NCBI RefSeq assembly: GCF_005221325.1
Contig: NZ_CP039889.1
Location: 1,996,501 to 2,060,500 of the forward strand
DNA length: 64,000 nt
Origin: Agrobacterium tumefaciens
Lineage (GTDB): Bacteria; Pseudomonadota; Alphaproteobacteria; Rhizobiales; Rhizobiaceae
Direction of reading: 5' to 3'
This document shows, piece after piece, positions 53,162 through 61,522 of the stretch. The notes under the pieces were generated by a model. The model was not told the DNA's origin. It saw nothing but the letters and a program-made list of their open reading frames with translations, and ran no database searches. How positions within the stretch are numbered: position 1 is the stretch's first letter; each line of letters begins with the position of its first letter. A program made the position numbers and the translations under genes.

Positions 53162-53464
53162 ATGTCGAATGGTGCTTTTGTGGTGATCGCGGAATTTCGG
53201 GTTAAGCCCGATGCGATGGATGCGTTTCTCGATGCAGCGCGCGATGACGCCAAGCATTCGGTTGAGGACGAACCGGGTTGCCGGCAATTCGATGTGGTGC
53301 GGCCGGAAACGGGAAACAATGTGGTGTTCTACGAAGTCTATGATAACAGGCAGGCTTTCGACGACCATCTGAAAACACCGCATCTCGACCGTTTCCGCGA
53401 GGCGTTTCCCGCCCTCATCGAGGAAGAACTGCCGGTGCGTTTTCTGAACCGGCAGTGGCTTTGA
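53162..53464 (+). CDS. ABM-domain protein (quinol monooxygenase/YgiN-like)
   Basis: From the ATG at 53162, with GGAG nine bases upstream, the protein has 100 residues. The ferredoxin-like ABM fold is clear: FVVIAEFRVKPDAMDAFLDA, EPGCRQFDVV, VVFYEVYDNRQAFDDHLKTP. Relatives are monooxygenases or isomerase-like helpers. Its position between two dehydrogenase genes suggests it acts on the same unknown sugar-acid intermediate. Confidence 0.87.
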   Translation: MSNGAFVVIAEFRVKPDAMDAFLDAARDDAKHSVEDEPGCRQFDVVRPETGNNVVFYEVYDNRQAFDDHLKTPHLDRFREAFPALIEEELPVRFLNRQWL

Positions 53465-53475
53465 GGATGGAGAAA

Positions 53476-54378
53476 ATGCACGACATCCGCGACATCGCCG
53501 TCATCGGCACGGGTATCATGGGCGCGCCCATAGCGGCCCGTCTGGCTGAGGCCGGTTTTGCCGTCCGTGCCTGGAACCGCAGTGCTGAAAAAGCCGCTAT
53601 TCTGGCGGAAAAAGGCGTGCGGATGGGGGCGACAGCCGCTGAGGCGGCGGCGGAAGCGGATGTCGTCATCTGCATGCTGAGTTCGGGGCCTGTCTGCGAC
53701 GAGGTGCTGCTCGGGGCCTCGGGCGTCGTTTCAGCGATGAAGCCCGGCGCACTGCTGCTGGTGATGAGTTCCATTCCCGTCGATAGCGCGCGGGAACAGG
53801 CGCAGGCCGCCAGGGCTCACGGTGTGAGATATGTCGATGCGCCGGTCTCCGGCGGTGAGAAGGGCGCGATTGAGGGAACGCTCGCCATCATGGCCGGCGG
53901 CGAACAGCGGGATGTGGATGCGCTGCGGCCACTTCCGAATTGCCTCGGCCGCGTCACCCATGTCGGTCCGGTGGGCTGCGGCTCTCTCGCCAAGCTCGCC
54001 AACCAGCTGATCGTCGCCTCGACAATCTGTGCCGTCGCCGAGGCGCTTACCCTCGTAGAAGCGGGTGGGGCCGACCCGGCGCAGGTGCGGCAGGCTTTAC
54101 TCGGCGGTTTTGCCGATTCCACCGTCATCCGTCAGCACGGAAAACGCATGGTAGAGGGCGATTTTCGCCCCGGCGGCCCGGCGAAATATCAAGTGAAGGA
54201 TACGTCCACGGCGCTGGCTTTCGCCGAAAGTCGTGGCCTGAAATTACCGGTCGGCGAGGAGGTTGACCGGCTGTTCCGCTCCATGGTCGAGCATGGCGCG
54301 GGTGAGCTTGATCACAGCGGTGTGATCCTTGAGATTAAGCGCATGAATGCGTTCGGAGGAACGCTCGAAACTGTCTAG
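53476..54378 (+). CDS. Beta-hydroxyacid dehydrogenase (3-hydroxyisobutyrate dehydrogenase family)
   Basis: The ATG at 53476 (MHDIRDIAVIG) is preferred; ATG 53467 and GTG 53455 are also in frame. The roughly 300-residue protein has the Rossmann motif VIGTGIMGAPIAARLAEAG, the substrate loop YVDAPVSGGEKGA and the catalytic lysine in LAKLANQLIVA. Family members oxidise 3-hydroxy acids such as 3-hydroxyisobutyrate, tartronate semialdehyde precursors or threonate. Neighbouring TRAP genes imply that the acid is imported from outside. Confidence 0.9.
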   Translation: MHDIRDIAVIGTGIMGAPIAARLAEAGFAVRAWNRSAEKAAILAEKGVRMGATAAEAAAEADVVICMLSSGPVCDEVLLGASGVVSAMKPGALLLVMSSIPVDSAREQAQAARAHGVRYVDAPVSGGEKGAIEGTLAIMAGGEQRDVDALRPLPNCLGRVTHVGPVGCGSLAKLANQLIVASTICAVAEALTLVEAGGADPAQVRQALLGGFADSTVIRQHGKRMVEGDFRPGGPAKYQVKDTSTALAFAESRGLKLPVGEEVDRLFRSMVEHGAGELDHSGVILEIKRMNAFGGTLETV

Positions 54379-54398
54379 AGATAACAAGGGAGGAACAC

Positions 54399-55394
54399 AT
54401 GAAAATTTCGAAACTTTACGGGCTGGCTCTCGCCGCCACCATGCTGGTCGCATCCATCGCGCAGGCCGAAACGCTGACGCTTTCGACGCCCGATTCCGAT
54501 ACGTCGGAAATCACGCTCTCCGCCAACAAATTCGCGGAACTGGTGTCGAAAAAGACCGACGGCAAGCTCAAGATCAAGGTATTTCCGAACGGCACGCTTT
54601 ATGGCGGCGACCCTTCAGCGGGTGTCAAGCAGCTGGCTGGCGGTTCGCTGGACATGCTTCTGAACTCGACTTCGCTTTATGCGACGTTCAATCCGAAGTT
54701 CACCGCCATCGCCATTCCCTACCAGTTCCGCGATATCGACCAGCTGCGCGTCTATCTCGACAGCGATCTCGGCAAGGAGCTTTCCACCGATCTGAGCAAG
54801 ATCGGCATTCTCGGGCTCGATCTCTGGTCGCGGCCGCTGCGCCAGATCACCAATTCCAAGGCGCCGATCAAATCGCCGGCCGATTTGAAGGGCATGAAGC
54901 TGCGCGTGCCGAATAATCCGCTCTGGGTGGAATTCTTCGGCGCCATGGGTGCTGCCCCGACGCCGATGGCTTTTGCTGAAGTTTACAATGCGCTCCAGCT
55001 GAAAGTTGTCGATGGACAGGAAAATCCGGTCAACGTGCCTGTCAGCGCCAAGCTCTACGAGGTGCAGAAATATCTGACGATCAGCAACCACATTGCTGAC
55101 GCCTGGGTGCTGGGCATGAACCCGGCGCGTTTCGAAGGCCTCGACGAGGGCTTCAAGACGGCGCTGAAGGAAGCAGCGACTGAAACCGAGCTTTGGAAAG
55201 CGCAGAACGACGCTGCCGATATCGACAAGTCGCTCGAAACGCTGAAGAAGAATGGCATGGAGGTCAACACGCTGACCGATGACGAACGCAAGGCCTTCGT
55301 AGAGGTCGCGGCCGGTCTCTCGGCGAAGTTCTCGGCGCTGGTGAAAGATCAGGCGTTCTTCGACAAGACGCAGGCTTTCCTGAAGACGAACTGA
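54399..55394 (+). CDS. TRAP transporter substrate-binding protein (DctP family)
   Basis: The 331-residue protein has a signal peptide cleaved after SIAQA and the DctP fold (ANKFAELVSKKTDGKLKIKV, GVKQLAGGSLDML, RPLRQITNSKAPIKSPADLK, GMKLRVPNNPLW). The Arg in KLRVPNNP is the residue that normally binds the carboxylate, so the ligand is an organic or sugar acid. It lies 20 bp after the dehydrogenase gene and is followed by the membrane subunits. Confidence 0.93.
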   Translation: MKISKLYGLALAATMLVASIAQAETLTLSTPDSDTSEITLSANKFAELVSKKTDGKLKIKVFPNGTLYGGDPSAGVKQLAGGSLDMLLNSTSLYATFNPKFTAIAIPYQFRDIDQLRVYLDSDLGKELSTDLSKIGILGLDLWSRPLRQITNSKAPIKSPADLKGMKLRVPNNPLWVEFFGAMGAAPTPMAFAEVYNALQLKVVDGQENPVNVPVSAKLYEVQKYLTISNHIADAWVLGMNPARFEGLDEGFKTALKEAATETELWKAQNDAADIDKSLETLKKNGMEVNTLTDDERKAFVEVAAGLSAKFSALVKDQAFFDKTQAFLKTN

Positions 55395-55536
55395 CGTTTC
55401 CCGCACTTGGACGCCGGGCCTGCATCTTTTGGCAAGCCCGGCCGTCCCCAAACGTCAGCAGGCGTTGCTTTGCCGGTAAGGCAGGGTGGCATTCGTTTCA
55501 CCGGATATCCGGTTTCAGCAGTGGAAGGGTATTGTC

Positions 55537-56088
55537 ATGCGCGATACGAAACCTTCGGTGCTCGGCACCATCGTAAAACTCATCGCCGATATAGCCGCAG
55601 GGGCAGCCTGTGCCGGCATTCTTATCGTCGTTCTTCTTCAGGTGATCGGCCGCCTCATCGGCAGCCCGCTTCCCTGGACCGAGGAGGCGACGCGCTTTCT
55701 CTTCATCTGGATGGTCTTCCTCGGCCTTGCCGCCGGTTTCCGCACCGTGGAAAGCGCCCGTGTCGTGGTGTTTCTGGTGCTGTTCCACCGCTTCTTCCGG
55801 CGGCTGGCGGTGCCGATCTATGTCGGTTCATCGGTGTTCTTCTTCGGCATGATGGGCTGGACGGGCTTCACCCTAGTGCGCCAGCAGATCATGATGAACG
55901 AGACCGCCGCCACCCTGCCGATCCCGATGTGGGCCATCGGCATGGTTTTGCCCGTTTCCGCCATCATCGCCGTGCTTGCCATCATCGAATCGCTGCGCAG
56001 CCGGCGGGATCTGATCGCGCTTCCCGAGCTTGGCCTTCCCGCGGACGAGATCGCCCACGCCGATATCTCCATTTCAGCAGGACACTGA
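55537..56088 (+). CDS. TRAP transporter small membrane subunit (DctQ family)
   Basis: The ATG at 55537 follows GGAAGGG and gives 183 residues with four membrane segments. The family motif LPWTEEATRFLFIWMVFLG is present. It pairs with the large subunit encoded four bases downstream; upstream the gap to dctP is 142 bp. Confidence 0.92.
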   Translation: MRDTKPSVLGTIVKLIADIAAGAACAGILIVVLLQVIGRLIGSPLPWTEEATRFLFIWMVFLGLAAGFRTVESARVVVFLVLFHRFFRRLAVPIYVGSSVFFFGMMGWTGFTLVRQQIMMNETAATLPIPMWAIGMVLPVSAIIAVLAIIESLRSRRDLIALPELGLPADEIAHADISISAGH

Positions 56089-56091
56089 GCC

Positions 56092-57372
56092 ATGTCGGTT
56101 TTTCTTCTCATCGCCTTTTTCGGTCTCAGCATGCTCGGCGTGCCGCTTGCCATTGCGCTCGCGCTCGCCAGTGTCGGCACGCTCTGGCTCTTCACCTCCA
56201 TGCCCATGGACCTGCTGTCGCAGACGATGTTCTCGTCGATGAACTCCTTCCTTCTCGTCGCCGTGCCGCTTTTCATTCTGGTCGGGACGGTCATGGAGCG
56301 GGGGCGGGTGGCGGAGCGCATCTTCGATTTCGCGGAGGCCATGGTCGGCTGGCTTCCCGGCGGGCTTGGCCACGTCAACGTCATCTCCTCGGTGATCTTT
56401 TCCGGCGTCTCCGGCTCGTCCGTCGCCGATATCGCCTCGGTCGGCGCCATCGAGATCAAGGCGATGGAGCGGCACGGATTTCCGAAGGGCTATGCCGTCG
56501 GCATGACGCTCTGTACCTCGACGCTCTCCTCGATCATTCCGCCGTCGATCCTCATTGTGATTGCCGGCTCCATCGCCAATGTCTCGATCGGCACGCTGCT
56601 GATCGCCGGTCTGGTGCCCGGCCTCTTCATCGCGCTGGCCTTTCTGGTCTTCAACCACTTCTATTCGGTGCATTACGGCTACAATCCGCCGACCCCGTTT
56701 AATTTCCGTCTGGTCGTCGTCACCGGTTTGCGCGCCATCCTGCCGATGCTGACGCCGCTGATCCTGATCATCGGCATCGCCAGCGGCCTCTTTACGCCAA
56801 CGGAAGCAGCAGCCATCGCGGTGGTCTATGTGGCGGTGCTCGGCGTCATCGTCTATCGCACCCTGCCGGTGCGGGAACTGCCGGAAATATTGATCTCCAC
56901 GGCACGCATTTCCGGCACCATCCTGTTCATCGCCGCCACCTCGCAGCTTGCCGCCTGGGTCTTCACCTTCGATGGCCTGCCCGAACAGGTCGCCGAGCTT
57001 TTGAAGGCCATGAACCTCGGCCCCATGACGGGCATGCTTGTCATCTTCGTGTTCCTGCTGATCATCGGCATCTTCATGGAAGCGATCCCGGCCATGTTCA
57101 TCCTCATCCCCGTGCTGATGCCGCCGGTGGAGGCACTGGGCATCGATCCGATCCATTTCCTGATCGTGACTGTCATGACGCTGACGCTCGGGCTGGTGAC
57201 GCCGCCGGTCGGCGTCTGCCTGTTTGCTGCGGCACAGGTGGCGAATATGAAGATCGAGGATGTCATTCGCGGTTCGCTTGCACCGATGACGGTGTTGACG
57301 CTTGCCATCTTCGCGCTGGTGCTGTTCCCGGTGCTGACGCTTGGGCCGATACGATTGATGGGGCTTTATTGA
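56092..57372 (+). CDS. TRAP transporter large membrane subunit (DctM family)
   Basis: The 426-residue protein has about 12 membrane helices. Family motifs are MFSSMNSFLLVAVPLFILVG, FSGVSGSSVADIASVG and TVMTLTLGLVTPPVGVCLF. It uses the sodium or proton gradient to import the ligand handed over by the DctP protein. Translation is probably coupled to the small-subunit gene (four-base spacing). A terminator follows that also serves the converging LysR gene. Confidence 0.94.
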   Translation: MSVFLLIAFFGLSMLGVPLAIALALASVGTLWLFTSMPMDLLSQTMFSSMNSFLLVAVPLFILVGTVMERGRVAERIFDFAEAMVGWLPGGLGHVNVISSVIFSGVSGSSVADIASVGAIEIKAMERHGFPKGYAVGMTLCTSTLSSIIPPSILIVIAGSIANVSIGTLLIAGLVPGLFIALAFLVFNHFYSVHYGYNPPTPFNFRLVVVTGLRAILPMLTPLILIIGIASGLFTPTEAAAIAVVYVAVLGVIVYRTLPVRELPEILISTARISGTILFIAATSQLAAWVFTFDGLPEQVAELLKAMNLGPMTGMLVIFVFLLIIGIFMEAIPAMFILIPVLMPPVEALGIDPIHFLIVTVMTLTLGLVTPPVGVCLFAAAQVANMKIEDVIRGSLAPMTVLTLAIFALVLFPVLTLGPIRLMGLY

Positions 57373-57396
57373 GCCGGAAACAGGAAGCCTGAAACA

Positions 57397-58293
57397 TCAG
57401 ACAACGCGACGGGTTTGCCACTCGTCGCGTTGTTTTCGCATCCACTCCAGAAACAGCATGACCTTTCTCTGCCGCAAATGGGAATGCGGACAAACGATCC
57501 ATTGCGTGACGAGCTTGATGCGCGGCGCGTCCGTCACGGCCGGCACCAGCATTTTGTCCTGCAGCTCCCGCTCCATCATCAAGGTGCTTTCCAGCGCCAC
57601 GCCGATGCCGAGAACGGCGGCATCGATGGCCATGTGGCTGCGGTCGAACAGGACCCGCCGCCAGCGCTTCTCAGCCGTGACACCGGCCAGCGGGAACCAG
57701 TGGTTCCATTGCGCCTGCGCCTTGACCGAATGGATCAGCCGCTGGTTCTGCAATTCCTCGGGCAGAAATTTACCGGCACCGTTATAATTTGGCGAACAGA
57801 CCGGCAGGAATTCCTCCTCCACCAGCCCTTCCACGAAGAGGCCTGGCCAGCGGCCATCGCCATGGCGCAGCTCTATATCGACGAGTTCCTGCGAAAAATC
57901 GGTCGGTTCGTTGGTGCCGTCGAGGCGCACTTCCAGTTCCGGGTGCTCCTCCAGAAACGAGCCGAGACGGGGCAGCAGCCATTTGTTGGAAACGGTCGGC
58001 GTCGCCCTGATCGTCAATGTGGTGACAGAACGGAAGCCGCGAATGCTGTCGGTGGCGTCTGATATCTGCTCGATCTGGGCGGTGATCATCGAGAAGTATC
58101 GCTCGCCCGCTTCCGTCAGCGTCACCTTGCGGCCGGTCCGCGCCATCAGCGTCGTGCCGAGCTGGCCTTCCAGCAGCTGGATCTGCTGGGAAACGGCCGA
58201 GGGCGTGACGCTCAATTCTTCCGCCGCCCGCGAAATACTGCCCGCCCTTGCTGCGGCGTGGAAAACAAGGATCGATTTTATCGGGATTTGCAT
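57397..58293 (-). CDS. LysR-type regulator (GcvA-like)
   Basis: The 298-residue protein has the LysR helix-turn-helix (LVFHAAARAGSISRAAEELS, then VTPSAVSQQIQLLEGQLGTT) and a substrate-binding domain. The C-terminal part, with GDGRWPGLFVEGLVEEEFLP, marks the GcvA/AmpR-type group. It converges on the TRAP operon and is preceded by a strong hairpin. It may regulate the TRAP cluster, but its own upstream region faces the MFS gene, so the target is uncertain. Confidence 0.9.
   Translation of the reverse strand: MQIPIKSILVFHAAARAGSISRAAEELSVTPSAVSQQIQLLEGQLGTTLMARTGRKVTLTEAGERYFSMITAQIEQISDATDSIRGFRSVTTLTIRATPTVSNKWLLPRLGSFLEEHPELEVRLDGTNEPTDFSQELVDIELRHGDGRWPGLFVEGLVEEEFLPVCSPNYNGAGKFLPEELQNQRLIHSVKAQAQWNHWFPLAGVTAEKRWRRVLFDRSHMAIDAAVLGIGVALESTLMMERELQDKMLVPAVTDAPRIKLVTQWIVCPHSHLRQRKVMLFLEWMRKQRDEWQTRRVV
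57401..57436. terminator. Bidirectional terminator between dctM and lysR
   Basis: ACAACGCGACG (57401-57411) and CGTCGCGTTGT (57423-57433) form a perfect 11-bp stem followed by TTT on the plus strand. It overlaps the last codons of the LysR gene. Confidence 0.8.
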
Positions 58294-58315
58294 GGGTAGC
58301 TTTGCTCAACGAATT

Positions 58316-58350
58316 ACGGCGGTCACCTGAGTATCACAGGTGACCGCCGT
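58316..58350. terminator. Long hairpin between the MFS gene and the lysR gene
   Basis: ACGGCGGTCACCTG and CAGGTGACCGCCGT form a perfect 14-bp stem with loop AGTATCA. It lies after the MFS stop and just before the LysR start, on the same strand. No clear T-run follows, so it could also be an operator. Confidence 0.6.
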
Positions 58351-58376
58351 GTTGAAAAGCGTTGAACGCGAAGCTC

Positions 58377-59573
58377 TTACCGGTGGCTCGGCAGTTTTGG
58401 CAAAAGCACCGTCAACAGGCCAAGCAGCGGCATGTAGGAGCAGATGCGGTAAACGAATTCGATGCCTTCCTTATCGGCATAGACACCCAGAACCGCAGCC
58501 CCGATGCCGCCGAAACCGAAGGCGAAACCGAAGAACATGCCGGCGATGAGGCCAACGCGTCCCGGCACCAGTTCCTGCGCGAACACGACGATGGCCGAGA
58601 AGGCGGAGGAGAAGACGAAGCCGATGACGACGACCAGAACGGCCGTCCAGAACAGGTTCGCATAGGGCAGCATCAGCGCGAAGGGGATGACGCCGAGGAT
58701 CGAGAACCAGATGACGACGCGCGAACCGAAACGGTCACCGATCGGGCCGCCGAAGAATACGCCCAGCGCCGAGGCACCGAGGAAGAGGAACAGCAGAACC
58801 TGCGCATCCTGCACGCCAAGCCCGAACTTCTCGATCGTGTAGAAGGTGAAGTAGCTCGACAGGCTGGCGAGATAGGCATTCTTGGTGGCGGTCAGGACCA
58901 CCAGCACGGCAAGCGTCATCATGACCGTGCCACGGGCAAGGGGAAGTGTGCGGCTGGCCGGCGCCTTGCCGACCGTTGCGCGCCGATGACGGGTGTACCA
59001 GACGCCGACCCAGGAAAGCACGCCGAAGCCGACGAGCGCGATCAGCGAGAACCAGCTGAGGCTCGTCTGGCCGAGCGGAATGACGATGAAGGCGGCGAGC
59101 AACGGGCCGATGGCCGTGCCGGTATTGCCGCCGACCTGGAAGAAGGATTGCGCCAGACCATGACGACCGCCGGATGCCAGGCGTGCAACGCGGGAGGCTT
59201 CCGGATGGAAGATCGCCGAACCGATGCCGATGAGGCAGGCGCCGATCACCAGAACCTCGAAACTATGGGCGAAGGCCAGCGTGATGAGGCCCGCGCAGGT
59301 GGACAGCATGGCGACGGGCAGGGAGAACGGCATGGGCCAGCGGTCCGTCACCATGCCGACGACCGGCTGCAACAGCGAGGCGGTGACCTGAAAGGCAAAG
59401 GTCAGCAGGCCGATCTGCATGAAATCGAGCGCGTAATTCGCCTTCAGCAATGGATAAAGCGACGTCAGCAGCGATTGCATGATGTCGTTCAGCATGTGGC
59501 AGAAGCTGGCGGCTGCGATGATTGAAAACGCCGTGCGTTGCGGGTTGAAGCCGGCGCTGGTGACGGTGGCCAT
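58377..59573 (-). CDS. MFS efflux pump, Fsr (fosmidomycin resistance) type
   Basis: The 398-residue protein has 12 membrane helices. The start (FSIIAAASFCHMLNDIMQSL, then LLTSLYPLLKANYALDFMQIG) and IFHPEASRVARLASGGRHGLA are typical of Fsr-like pumps, which expel drugs such as fosmidomycin. The last half has VFFGGPIGDRFGSR. It is divergent from an AraC regulator, with a three-half-site operator between, so that regulator is the likely controller. Confidence 0.9.
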   Translation of the reverse strand: MATVTSAGFNPQRTAFSIIAAASFCHMLNDIMQSLLTSLYPLLKANYALDFMQIGLLTFAFQVTASLLQPVVGMVTDRWPMPFSLPVAMLSTCAGLITLAFAHSFEVLVIGACLIGIGSAIFHPEASRVARLASGGRHGLAQSFFQVGGNTGTAIGPLLAAFIVIPLGQTSLSWFSLIALVGFGVLSWVGVWYTRHRRATVGKAPASRTLPLARGTVMMTLAVLVVLTATKNAYLASLSSYFTFYTIEKFGLGVQDAQVLLFLFLGASALGVFFGGPIGDRFGSRVVIWFSILGVIPFALMLPYANLFWTAVLVVVIGFVFSSAFSAIVVFAQELVPGRVGLIAGMFFGFAFGFGGIGAAVLGVYADKEGIEFVYRICSYMPLLGLLTVLLPKLPSHR

Positions 59574-59590
59574 GGTAAATCCTCTTCAGA

Positions 59591-59634
59591 TTCCCGCTCG
59601 ATCAGCGGGAAACATGTCTTTCTTTCTTCCCGCT
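59591..59634. promoter_or_regulatory. Operator with three half-sites between the MFS and AraC genes
   Basis: TTCCCGCT (59591-59598), its inverted copy AGCGGGAA (59604-59611) and a direct copy TTCCCGCT (59627-59634) lie in the 124-bp divergent region. It is the likely AraC binding site. Confidence 0.6.
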
Positions 59635-59697
59635 TTTATTCATATTGTTTCTGGCCTGCATCTGTGTTCTGGACGAGTTTCTTTGTGAGTGGGCCAA

Positions 59698-60543
59698 ATG
59701 ACAAAAATCAAGTCGTTGATCTACGGCTCCTTCTCGGCCGAAGACCACAACTATATGCTAAACCTGATCGACGGCACCAACGAACCGGTGCTGGCGCTTT
59801 GCCGCACCTATTCCAAGGGACATCTGGGGCCGGTCCACAGCCATCGCCGGACGCAGATCTGGTACGCGCATCAGGGCGTCGTCCTGGTCAGCACCGCAGA
59901 TGGCCGCTGGATGATACCGCCCGGACACGGGCTTATTATTCCCGCCGGGCTGGAACACGAATCGGAGACTATCTCGACGGTGGAAATGCATTCGATCTAT
60001 GTTCATCCCGACCTGTTTCAGGCGGAGGTGCCAAGGGTGGTGGAAATCACCGCACTTGCCTCCAGCCTGATTGCGGAATTGCTGAGCGAAGAGCATCAAC
60101 CGGTCGCTTTCCATCGGCGCGGTCTGGTGCGGGCGCTGTTGCTGGACGAAATCAACCGTCTGCCGGAACGCCCGCTGGGATTGCCATTTCCCGGCAATCA
60201 GCGCCTTGCCGGATTGTGCCGCGATTTCCTGAACAGGCCTGTGGCGCGGGTGGAGATCGACGACTGGGCAGCCGCCATGGGCATCAGTCGGCGCTCGTTT
60301 ACACGGCTGTTCCGCAAGGAGCTGGGGGTGAGCTTCGTCACCTGGCGGCAGCAGGCCTGTATCTTCGCCTCCCTGCCAAGACTGGCGGCCGGCGAAGCGG
60401 TGACGAATGTGGCGCTGGATGCGGGCTATGAAAACATACCGGCCTTCACCACCATGTTCCGGCGGATGCTGGGCAGTTCGCCGCGAGCTTACCGTCATGC
60501 GGCGAGGCAGCGTAGTGCTGCTTTCGCCGATAGCGAAGATTAA
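59698..60543 (+). CDS. AraC-family regulator with cupin sensor domain
   Basis: The ATG at 59698 gives 281 residues. The N-terminal half is a cupin (GHLGPVHSHRRTQIWYAHQG, PPGHGLIIPAGLEHES). The C-terminal AraC domain reads VEIDDWAAAMGISRRSFTRL and later NVALDAGYENIPAFTTMFRR. It is divergent from the Fsr-like pump, which is the expected target. Its end overlaps the end of the next, convergent AraC gene by four bases. Confidence 0.9.
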   Translation: MTKIKSLIYGSFSAEDHNYMLNLIDGTNEPVLALCRTYSKGHLGPVHSHRRTQIWYAHQGVVLVSTADGRWMIPPGHGLIIPAGLEHESETISTVEMHSIYVHPDLFQAEVPRVVEITALASSLIAELLSEEHQPVAFHRRGLVRALLLDEINRLPERPLGLPFPGNQRLAGLCRDFLNRPVARVEIDDWAAAMGISRRSFTRLFRKELGVSFVTWRQQACIFASLPRLAAGEAVTNVALDAGYENIPAFTTMFRRMLGSSPRAYRHAARQRSAAFADSED

Positions 60544-61430
60544 GCCGCAGCCGCCCGCATGTCGCGGCGGAAATCGGAAGGTGACATGCCTGATATCTGG
60601 CGGAACGCCTTGTTGAAGGCGCTGACGGAGCCGAAGCCGCTTTCCATGGCAATCTGCAGGATATTGTCCTTGCCGGTCATCAGCATTGCCTGCGCGCGGG
60701 AAAGCCGGAGCAGGGTCAGATATTTGATCAGCGTCATGCCGGTGGATTTGCGGAACAGGTTCATCGCATATTTCGGATGCAGCGAGGCGGCGCGGGCAAT
60801 TTCCGTTGCATCGATGTCATCGAGGAAATTGGCGGCGATGAAGTCGCACATGCGGACAACGCCGATGGAGGGCGCCATGCCCTCGTCATCCTCCCTGCGT
60901 TTGCCATTGGCGGCAGACGATATGACGGAATAAGGTTCGAGAAACATCCGCTCTACCCGCAGCAGCAATTCCTCCACCGCGTGCTGCGCCTTTGCCGGAT
61001 CGCCCGAGGTGACGTAACGGAACCAGCGGCCGAAATTTTCCGCATCGGCCCTGTCGGTCTCAGCGCTCACCATCGTCGCGCCACCCATCAGCTGGCTGGA
61101 GATAGCGGCCGGCAGGCGCATGCGAAAGAAATGCACGAGCGGTAGATGCGCGCCGGCATAAAAGGAATCGTCGGAGGAGCGGTCCATCTGATGCGGCTGG
61201 CCACCCCAGAAAATGCACATCTGGCCGGCCTCAAGCGTCAGTTCGTGGTCGCCCATGCGGTAATGTACCGATCCCGACATCACGTAATTCACCTCCACCT
61301 GCGCGTGCCAGTGGGGGCGAAGCATGATGGGCGGGTGGTTGTGGAATAGCTGAAGCGTTGTCGGCATGCCTTCGATGCTGCTCGCACCCGGCTGGTAAAA
61401 GGCTCTTTCAGCAATCTTACTTTCCGCCAA
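60540..61430 (-). CDS. AraC-family regulator of the adjacent CUT1 importer
   Basis: The 296-residue protein starts at a TTG (61430) about nine bases after AAGGGAA; an ATG at 61367 is a shorter alternative. The cupin part contains PHWHAQVEVNYVMSGSVHYR, and the DNA-binding part DIDATEIARAASLHPKYAMN and QIAMESGFGSVSAFNKAFRQ. Sequence style is that of MelR-like regulators of sugar uptake. It is divergent from the sugar-type binding-protein gene at 61523, its likely target. Confidence 0.9.
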   Translation of the reverse strand: MAESKIAERAFYQPGASSIEGMPTTLQLFHNHPPIMLRPHWHAQVEVNYVMSGSVHYRMGDHELTLEAGQMCIFWGGQPHQMDRSSDDSFYAGAHLPLVHFFRMRLPAAISSQLMGGATMVSAETDRADAENFGRWFRYVTSGDPAKAQHAVEELLLRVERMFLEPYSVISSAANGKRREDDEGMAPSIGVVRMCDFIAANFLDDIDATEIARAASLHPKYAMNLFRKSTGMTLIKYLTLLRLSRAQAMLMTGKDNILQIAMESGFGSVSAFNKAFRQISGMSPSDFRRDMRAAAA

Positions 61431-61522
61431 ATCGATGTTCCCTTTTTACGAGACAGATTTTTCGCCGCCGCTAATGTGCCCATGTTCGCTGAAGAACGGC
61501 AATTGAAAAAGGGAGGTTTTCA

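Noticed and set aside
58362..59525. 387-codon plus-strand frame opposite the Fsr-like pump
   Set aside because: Low-complexity Asp/Glu/Arg-rich translation, typical antisense of a hydrophobic protein.
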